A stretch of 5,392 nt of DNA from positions 1 to 5,392 of the forward strand of contig DAIDLK010000078.1 in assembly GCA_027449525.1 (NCBI GenBank), given 5' to 3'. The DNA is from Legionellaceae bacterium. GTDB taxonomy: Bacteria > Pseudomonadota > Gammaproteobacteria > Legionellales > Legionellaceae. The translations under genes and the position numbers were made by a program. The notes beneath the pieces were generated by a model. It saw nothing but the letters and a program-made list of their open reading frames with translations, was not told the DNA's origin and searched no databases. Below are positions 1 through 5,392 of the stretch, piece by piece. The first letter of the stretch is position 1; every line of letters begins with the position of its first letter.

Positions 1-3000
1 CTGTTGCCAATCTAAATCATCTCGTATGGCTTCACGCGACAGTGCTTCCCAATGATTTTCGCTCATATTGACAATCACTTGCTGCCGCAGCCAATTTAAA
101 TGCAAAAAATCACCGATTGCAAAGTAGAAAGATGCAATTAAAGCGACATCTTGAGCTTGCTCATAAGCCACTTCGATCAGGTCGGGTGCAGCAAATAAAG
201 CACGCAAGGTGGCTAAATGATGCGCCACATGGTTATCGAATCCAATATTGCGGTACTTAGTGGTCGCTTCATGGTAATCGTCGCGATACTCTTTAGCAAA
301 GACGTCAGGAATTGCCTTGCTCAATTGAATAACACCCGGGCTATAGCGCTGGATCGATGCAGTAATATCGATGGGAGTTCGCTTTTGACAGACAAGCCAG
401 CGAGTCGTGCGTCTTAGCAAACGAATACCATTCAACATCAATTCATTGAGGAGGTTTGCATCAATGGCACTACCTAACGCTTCCATCGCATGCCATAGTC
501 GCTCAAAGCCTAATACCGTACGGGCAATGATGTAGGCTTTTACAATAGCACAAACGGCAGCACCCGTTTCATCTTGTAAACGATAAACAAAACTAAAGCC
601 AACCTCATTAACGAGCATATTACTTAGCTTAGTAGCAATTATTTCGTTTTTTAGCGGATGCGATTGCATTTGCTGGCTAAAGCGCTTTTGTAATGGCTGC
701 GGGAAATAACTGATGATGAGTTGGCCTAAATAAGCATCTTCTAATAAATCAGACGCCAATATGGTTTCTTTTAAATTAATTTTGCTTTGACACAACAGTA
801 CCGCAATATCCGGAGCTGTTAAGCCTTGCCCAATTAGCTTACGCTCCTGAAGCTCCTTTTCATCCGGTATAAAGTCAAGCACTCGGTCTAACTTACCGCT
901 CTGCTCCAAAGCATTTAAATAACGGTTGAATAAATCAGATGATCGCAAGGAGTGAGCGGAAATCAAACTAATTGCACGCGTTTGTAAGTAATTTTCCCGC
1001 AAGACTAGTGCAGCCACTTCGTTAGTCATCTCGCCCAATAATTGATTACGTTCGGCGGGGTCCAGTGCCTTATTGGTCACTAACTGATTCAATAAAATTT
1101 TAATATTGACTTCTTTATCAGAGCAACTAACGCCTGCAGAATTATCAATAAAATCAGTGTAAATTAATCCACCACGGAGCGCGTACTCCACCCGCGCAAG
1201 CTGAGTAAAACCGAGATTGCCACCCTCGGCCACAACACGCGCTTGCAATTGATTAGCATTAATACGGATCAAATCGTTGGTCCTATCGCCTACCTCAGCA
1301 TGCGTTTCATGGCTTGCCTTAACAAAAGTCCCAATCCCCGCACTCCACAAAAGATCAACTTTAGCGCCTAACAAGTACTTAATCAGTTCATTCGGCTCAA
1401 TCTCGGTGTGATCAAGTGCCAATAACTGGCGCATTTCTTGGCTCAAAGGAATGAATTTGGCCTGCCGATGAAATACCCCCCCCCCGCTTGAAATCAACTC
1501 TGGATTGTAATCAGACCACGCCGAGCGTGGTAAATTAAACAAGCGACACCGTTCTTGAAAACTGAGTTGCGCATCGGGGTTGGGGTCAATGAAAATGTGT
1601 TGATGATTAAACGCTGCCACCAAACGAATGTGTGGCGACAATAACATACCGTTGCCGAACACATCACCAGCCATATCACCGATCCCGACCACGGTAAAAT
1701 CAGTTGTTTGGGTATTTAAACCGAGCTCATAAAAATGCCGCTTTACTGATTCCCAAGCACCCTTAGCTGTAATACCCATTTTTTTGTGGTCATAACCAAC
1801 CGATCCACCTGAAGCAAATGCATCCCCTAACCAAAAGCCATATTCTGCTGAAATGGCATTGGCCAGATCAGAGAAAGTCGCGGTGCCTTTATCAGCGGCC
1901 ACCACTAAGTAAGGATCATCTTCATCGTAGCACTCAACATTAGCGGGTTTCACCACTTGGCCTTCCACGTAATTATCGGTTATATCCAGTAGTGCACGAA
2001 TAAATAGTTGATAACAAGCAACCCCTTCTTCCATCATTTCTTCTCGGGTTAGCAATTGCTGGGTATTTTTGGGAACAAAACCTCCTTTTGCCCCACTTGG
2101 AACAATCACCGCATTTTTAACTTGCTGTGCTTTCATTAATCCGAGTACTTCGGTACGAAAATCCTCACGTCGATCGGACCAGCGTAGCCCGCCTCGCGCC
2201 ACTTTGGCACAACGTAAATGCACCCCTTCAAAACGCGGAGAATAGACAAAAATTTCGAAGAGTGGGTAAGGTCGTGGAACTCCCGGAATTAACCGTGAAT
2301 TGAGCTTCAAGGCGATATACGATTTTAAATGACCATCAGGACTAAATTGATAAGCGCTCGTCCGTAAAGTAGCAGAAATAGCCAGTAGGTATTGACGAAT
2401 AATTTTATCTTCGTCTAAATTTTCAACTTTATCTAAATCAGCAATAATTTCTCGGGATATCAACTCACATTTTTTTTTGCGCTGCTGAACTGGATCAGGA
2501 TCAAAGCGTAAAGCAAAATATTGTGCTAGCTTTTTAGCGATATAGGCATGGTGCACAAGTGCTGACTCAATATACTCCTGACTAAAAGTAAAGCCTATTT
2601 GTTTGAAATACTTAGCGTAAGATCTTAAAATAACGACCTGGCTCCAATCCAAACCAGCCGTTAAAACCAATTGATTAAAACCGTCGTTTTCCGCTTCACC
2701 AAACCAGACCCGTGCAAATGCCTGTTGAAACAACTCATGCATGTCCGAAATATTAAATTCTGGGGAAGGTTGATACTCGATGGAAAATTCATTAATCCAA
2801 ACAATCGTATCATTAGCTAATTTTAACCGATACGGACGCTCACTAATAGCGCGCATACCTAAATTTTCTAAAATAGGTAAAACGTCCGACAGCACCAACG
2901 TAGTGTTTAATTGATACAACTTTAATCTGAACTCTACCTCAGACCCCGTCTTAATTTGATAAAAATTGATTTCTAAAGAGTGCTCTTTTGTCAAACGCTC

Positions 3001-4638
3001 AACGTGTAAGATATCTTTTACCGCAAAATTAGCAGTAAAACTACTCCTGTAAACCGCTGGAAAAGCTTGCTTATAGCGTAAAAACAAGTTGTTGGCCTGC
3101 TCTTCATCCAACAATTCCAATAAACTACGTTGTAACTCTTCAGACCATGATCGTCCCGCTACAATTAACTGTTGCTCAATCGCTTTAAAATCAAAATTTA
3201 CCGCTTGCTCCGGTTTTAAACGAATAATAAAGTGCAAACGAGCTAAAATTGATTCAGAAAAATAAGTACTTAGCGTCACGTTGGTCGAGTTAAACGCTTT
3301 CGTTAAAACCTGCTGCATGGTCTCTTGCAATTCAACATTAAAGCGATCTTTAGGCACATAAACTAAGCATGAAACAAACCGATGATAGACATCCGTACGC
3401 GCGAAAAGCCGAATGCAAGGCCGCTCCTGCATATGGAATATCCCCATAGCCAATTCAAGTAATTCTTCTTCGGGAGTTTGAATTAAGTCATCACGGGGGA
3501 AGGTCTCTAGAATATTTAATAATACTTTCCCCGCATGGCTACGAGGATTAAGTAACGAATTCTGCATAATGAGTGCCACTTTGTGGCGTAAAAAAGGAAT
3601 ATGTTTAGGATTAGTGTTATACGCAGCAGACGTATAAAGCCCAATCACTCGTCGCTCGCCAATCACCTCACCCTGCTGATTAAAACGTTTTATTCCAATG
3701 TAGTCCGTGTAAGCATTTCGGTGAACCGTAGCCTGGGTATTGGTTTTTGACATCACCAAAATATGCTGAGACATCATTAATTCACGTGCTTCAGGGGTCA
3801 TGGTCGACAGATGACGTGTGCTAGGATAGCTTAGTTGTTCAGATAAGACCCCTAGTCCACTCCCAGGGATTACTTGCAATACCGGCTCGCCCTGTTGTTG
3901 CACTAGGTTGTAATCACGCATACCTAAGAAAGTAAAGTGGTGATCTTCTATCCAAGTTAAGAACGCTTTAGTTTCTGCAACTTCATCAGCATCAAGCCTA
4001 GTAGACGCGTGATCAAGCTCCCGGATACTGGCTTGAATGTTATCACGCATTGCTTGCCAATCGTCCACGACCACGCGATTGTCCTCTAACGCGCGTAAAA
4101 TAGCCAGCTGTATCTCGTGAAGAGTTTTCGAATCGGTGTGCTTATCTATTTCGAAAAAAATCGGAGCTTCAATTTGTTGATCAGAGCTTAACTCACCAAA
4201 ACGAGGAAAAATGTCATGAATAACACCGTGGTCATCACGTGTGAGCCGCATGCCTCCCATGTGAATGATTAGATGAGACGATATGCCCATACGACTCAAC
4301 GTCAGATGAATAGAATCAACTAAAAATGGCGCATCACGAGTAATCACTTCAATCACAGTATGTGAAGTGTGCCACCCGTGCTTCGATAAATCAGGATTAT
4401 AGGCTACCACTTTGGTTTCATTGAGTTGACGCGAATGTATTGTTGACCAAAAATGCAGAGCGGCACCCGCCAAATTATCACTGCTCCATAGTCGCAAATC
4501 GTCTAAAGCAACTGTACCAAAGCATTGTCGAACAAATTCAGCACACAGTTTTGCTTCTGCAGCGGGTAATGTATTCTTTACCTTGGCAACCAGCTCATCA
4601 ATAATACGGTCTTTCCCTTCTTCAAATTTATGAAACAT
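1..4638 (-). CDS. gdhB: NAD-dependent glutamate dehydrogenase, large (180-kDa class) type, C-terminus beyond window
   Basis: Cytosolic enzyme that oxidatively deaminates L-glutamate to 2-oxoglutarate and ammonia with NAD+, mainly in amino-acid catabolism. The frame is open for 1546 codons from ATG 4638 to the left edge. Relatives are about 1600 residues, so roughly 50-80 are missing. The start is the first start codon after an in-frame TAG (4693-4695) and has a GGAG site 7 nt upstream. Regulatory half: DAPFLVDS (102-109), DHHFTFLG (231-238), RFVSCLVYVPKDRF (420-433) and SDVLPILENLG (584-594), in ACT-like segments. Catalytic core: VARGGLRWSDR (813-823), PSGAKGG with substrate-type Lys851, DKGTATFSD (916-924), GGSVGYDHKKMG (944-955), Rossmann loop GIGDMAG (985-991), GGGVF (1052-1056), and DNSAGV (1165-1170). 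A helical C-terminal domain follows. Relatives are allosterically controlled by amino acids; the effector here cannot be read. The symbol follows Pseudomonas usage. The two homopolymers in the frame are listed separately. Family assignment is very secure. Confidence 0.97.
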   Translation of the reverse strand, partial: MFHKFEEGKDRIIDELVAKVKNTLPAAEAKLCAEFVRQCFGTVALDDLRLWSSDNLAGAALHFWSTIHSRQLNETKVVAYNPDLSKHGWHTSHTVIEVITRDAPFLVDSIHLTLSRMGISSHLIIHMGGMRLTRDDHGVIHDIFPRFGELSSDQQIEAPIFFEIDKHTDSKTLHEIQLAILRALEDNRVVVDDWQAMRDNIQASIRELDHASTRLDADEVAETKAFLTWIEDHHFTFLGMRDYNLVQQQGEPVLQVIPGSGLGVLSEQLSYPSTRHLSTMTPEARELMMSQHILVMSKTNTQATVHRNAYTDYIGIKRFNQQGEVIGERRVIGLYTSAAYNTNPKHIPFLRHKVALIMQNSLLNPRSHAGKVLLNILETFPRDDLIQTPEEELLELAMGIFHMQERPCIRLFARTDVYHRFVSCLVYVPKDRFNVELQETMQQVLTKAFNSTNVTLSTYFSESILARLHFIIRLKPEQAVNFDFKAIEQQLIVAGRSWSEELQRSLLELLDEEQANNLFLRYKQAFPAVYRSSFTANFAVKDILHVERLTKEHSLEINFYQIKTGSEVEFRLKLYQLNTTLVLSDVLPILENLGMRAISERPYRLKLANDTIVWINEFSIEYQPSPEFNISDMHELFQQAFARVWFGEAENDGFNQLVLTAGLDWSQVVILRSYAKYFKQIGFTFSQEYIESALVHHAYIAKKLAQYFALRFDPDPVQQRKKKCELISREIIADLDKVENLDEDKIIRQYLLAISATLRTSAYQFSPDGHLKSYIALKLNSRLIPGVPRPYPLFEIFVYSPRFEGVHLRCAKVARGGLRWSDRREDFRTEVLGLMKAQQVKNAVIVPSGAKGGFVPKNTQQLLTREEMMEEGVACYQLFIRALLDITDNYVEGQVVKPANVECYDEDDPYLVVAADKGTATFSDLANAISAEYGFWLGDAFASGGSVGYDHKKMGITAKGAWESVKRHFYELGLNTQTTDFTVVGIGDMAGDVFGNGMLLSPHIRLVAAFNHQHIFIDPNPDAQLSFQERCRLFNLPRSAWSDYNPELISSGGGVFHRQAKFIPLSQEMRQLLALDHTEIEPNELIKYLLGAKVDLLWSAGIGTFVKASHETHAEVGDRTNDLIRINANQLQARVVAEGGNLGFTQLARVEYALRGGLIYTDFIDNSAGVSCSDKEVNIKILLNQLVTNKALDPAERNQLLGEMTNEVAALVLRENYLQTRAISLISAHSLRSSDLFNRYLNALEQSGKLDRVLDFIPDEKELQERKLIGQGLTAPDIAVLLCQSKINLKETILASDLLEDAYLGQLIISYFPQPLQKRFSQQMQSHPLKNEIIATKLSNMLVNEVGFSFVYRLQDETGAAVCAIVKAYIIARTVLGFERLWHAMEALGSAIDANLLNELMLNGIRLLRRTTRWLVCQKRTPIDITASIQRYSPGVIQLSKAIPDVFAKEYRDDYHEATTKYRNIGFDNHVAHHLATLRALFAAPDLIEVAYEQAQDVALIASFYFAIGDFLHLNWLRQQVIVNMSENHWEALSREAIRDDLDWQQ
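1476..1485 (-). repeat. Ten-base G homopolymer inside the dehydrogenase gene
   Basis: Ten Gs on the coding strand encode Gly1052-Gly1053-Gly1054 and the first base of Val1055 (GGG GGG GGG GTA). As given, the frame is intact on both sides, and the encoded GGGVF is the expected family motif. With nine Gs the frame would stop at TGA 1443-1445 after 1064 codons. With eleven it would stop at TGA 1412-1414 after 1075 codons. Either product would lack the rest of the core and the C-terminal domain. Tracts of this length are prone to replication slippage and to sequencing error. Confidence 0.95.
2470..2478 (-). repeat. Nine-base A homopolymer inside the dehydrogenase gene
   Basis: Nine As on the coding strand encode Lys721-Lys722-Lys723, between the regulatory half and the catalytic core. 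Losing one A leads to TGA at 2460-2462. Gaining one leads to TGA at 2465-2467. Both alternative frames therefore end within about three codons of the tract. A9 runs are known sites of RNA polymerase slippage in bacteria; slippage at this one is not shown. Confidence 0.9.
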
Positions 4639-4645
4639 ACCACTA

Positions 4646-4649
4646 CTCC
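4646..4649 (-). promoter_or_regulatory. Ribosome binding site of the glutamate dehydrogenase gene
   Basis: GGAG on the minus strand, 7 nt before ATG 4638. It supports that start over the ATG at 4658 (minus strand), which is out of frame with the dehydrogenase and has no such site. Confidence 0.7.
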
Positions 4650-4665
4650 GAGAGACATTGAGGCT

Positions 4666-4671
4666 ATTATA
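4666..4671 (-). promoter_or_regulatory. Possible -10 box for the glutamate dehydrogenase gene
   Basis: On the minus strand this reads TATAAT, a perfect match to the sigma-70 -10 consensus. It lies 27 bp before the ATG, which would give a leader of about 20 nt. No convincing -35 hexamer is found at 16-18 bp spacing; the best stretch is a T-rich segment inside the 3' end of the phosphoesterase gene. AT-rich DNA gives such hexamers by chance, so this is only a candidate. Confidence 0.35.
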
Positions 4672-4678
4672 TACCCAT

Positions 4679-5392
4679 TCAATGGTAAGAAACTAAATTA
4701 ATTGCATCAGGCCAATGAATGCGATCTTGGAAATGCGGATTTCCTGCCGCAAGGGTTTTCTCCATTTTTTTCGCCGTAACATGCGCTAGGCACGCCGTGA
4801 GATTCTGTTCTTCCCTCGCGCAGTACTTTGTTTTAAAATCATACAACTTATGTAGTAAAAGTTCTTTAGCTTGATTCTCAGAAAAATAATAAGACGTGTA
4901 ATTGGCTAACTGCCATTGTTTTTTTTCATCAATCAACGAATAAACGCGCACACCTGGTGCATTGCCATGCGAAGTTGAAAGGGCTGCATTTAAATAGACC
5001 CCCACAAGCGGCTGCTGTTCTGAATCAGACAATCGTTTGATTTCATCTTTGTGCGTGTGTGCGGCTAATACACCAATAATTGAACGAGCATGCTGCTTCA
5101 GCAATTGTAGAACAACCGCTGCCGGTTGCTGCGTCCAAAACGAAGCACCATCGTACGTATTCTTTCCCGGTGGGATATGCATCACTAACAACACTTGTTC
5201 ATGGCGCTGCTGGGCATCAGCTAGTTGCTCACTTAGCCAGTGCAGCTGGCTTTGGATACTATTCGAAATGATCCCTTGCGCGCGCGGTGAGAACATCACA
5301 CTGTTGAGTGAAATGACACGTAATCGCGGGAATAAATAAGCGCTATAATAACCATCGATTCGATTTGTGGATAGTGCACAAGGATAGCGAGC
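4679..5392 (-). CDS. Acid-sphingomyelinase-like calcineurin-type metallophosphoesterase, N-terminus beyond window
   Basis: C-terminal 237 residues of a metal-dependent phosphoesterase; the frame stays open to the right edge and ends at TGA 4679-4681. Numbering from the first visible residue: DGYYSAYL (13-20), a RVISLN strand (25-30), an amphipathic stretch SQLHWLSEQLADA (48-60), then VMHIPPG (70-76) and AAHTHKDE (110-117). The last two are the HxPPG and (G)HxH motifs whose histidines bind the dinuclear metal centre in this superfamily. HGNAPGVRVYSL and NYTSYYF follow, as in acid-sphingomyelinase-like proteins. The metal-binding motifs GDxH and GDxxD, and any signal peptide, would lie off the window. 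Two cysteines (191 and 201) in the tail could form a disulfide, which would fit an exported protein, but this is inference. The substrate is unknown: family members cleave sphingomyelin, nucleotides or other phosphodiesters. A GTG at 5297-5299 is an internal Val codon, not the start, because conserved sequence continues upstream of it. The superfamily is secure; the subfamily is probable. Confidence 0.88.
   Translation of the reverse strand, partial: ARYPCALSTNRIDGYYSAYLFPRLRVISLNSVMFSPRAQGIISNSIQSQLHWLSEQLADAQQRHEQVLLVMHIPPGKNTYDGASFWTQQPAAVVLQLLKQHARSIIGVLAAHTHKDEIKRLSDSEQQPLVGVYLNAALSTSHGNAPGVRVYSLIDEKKQWQLANYTSYYFSENQAKELLLHKLYDFKTKYCAREEQNLTACLAHVTAKKMEKTLAAGNPHFQDRIHWPDAINLVSYH

Noticed and set aside
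217..417. Plus-strand open frame of 66 codons
   Set aside because: It is antisense to the conserved C-terminal domain of the dehydrogenase, with no recognisable protein features.
1476..1485. The poly-C run as an assembly error that breaks the gene
   Set aside because: The reading frame is continuous and the expected family motifs lie in the same frame on both sides, so ten bases is the length that gives an intact protein.
1494..1679. Minus-strand open frame of 61 codons in another frame
   Set aside because: It overlaps the NAD-binding core of the dehydrogenase in a different frame and looks like no known protein.
4656..4658. ATG at 4658 on the minus strand as an alternative start
   Set aside because: It is out of frame with the dehydrogenase (20 nt from the real ATG) and has no ribosome binding site at suitable spacing.
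4639..4678. Transcription terminator between the two genes
   Set aside because: The 40-bp gap holds no clear GC-rich inverted repeat followed by a T run.
5037..5339. Plus-strand open frames at 5037-5339 and 5080-5271
   Set aside because: They are antisense to the conserved phosphoesterase, are cysteine-rich or of low-quality composition, and resemble no family I recognise. They are shadows of the real frame.

Overview
The window holds two genes, both on the minus strand and both cut by a window edge. There are no RNA genes, mobile elements, CRISPR arrays or integration sites that I can support. The DNA is moderately AT-rich by eye. Together with a proteobacterial-type giant glutamate dehydrogenase, this suggests a gammaproteobacterium of modest GC content. 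A Legionella/Coxiella-type (Legionellales) origin is a guess from general resemblance and has not been tested.

Right side (about 4679-5392): the C-terminal 237 codons of a calcineurin-like metallophosphoesterase. It most resembles the acid-sphingomyelinase-like phosphodiesterases, with an MHIPPG motif and an AHTH-KDE motif. Its N-terminus lies beyond the right edge.

Middle (4639-4678): a 40-bp gap with a TATAAT-like box and a GGAG ribosome binding site for the next gene. I see no terminator hairpin, so read-through from the upstream gene is possible.

Left and centre (1-4638): one uninterrupted reading frame of 1546 codons for the large (about 180 kDa subunit class) NAD-dependent glutamate dehydrogenase. 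The last few dozen residues lie beyond the left edge. The N-terminal half carries the regulatory ACT-like segments. The catalytic and NAD-binding core follows (about residues 730-1240), and then the helical C-terminal domain. The enzyme deaminates glutamate to 2-oxoglutarate and feeds amino-acid carbon into the TCA cycle. There is no evident biochemical link to the phosphoesterase beyond being adjacent and co-directional.

I found no previously undescribed system. The most notable observation is that the dehydrogenase gene contains two long homopolymers: ten Gs encoding a conserved Gly-Gly-Gly-Val motif, and nine As at the boundary between the regulatory and catalytic halves. At both sites a one-base slip in either direction leads to an early stop codon. 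The tracts are seen directly; a biological role for them is speculation.
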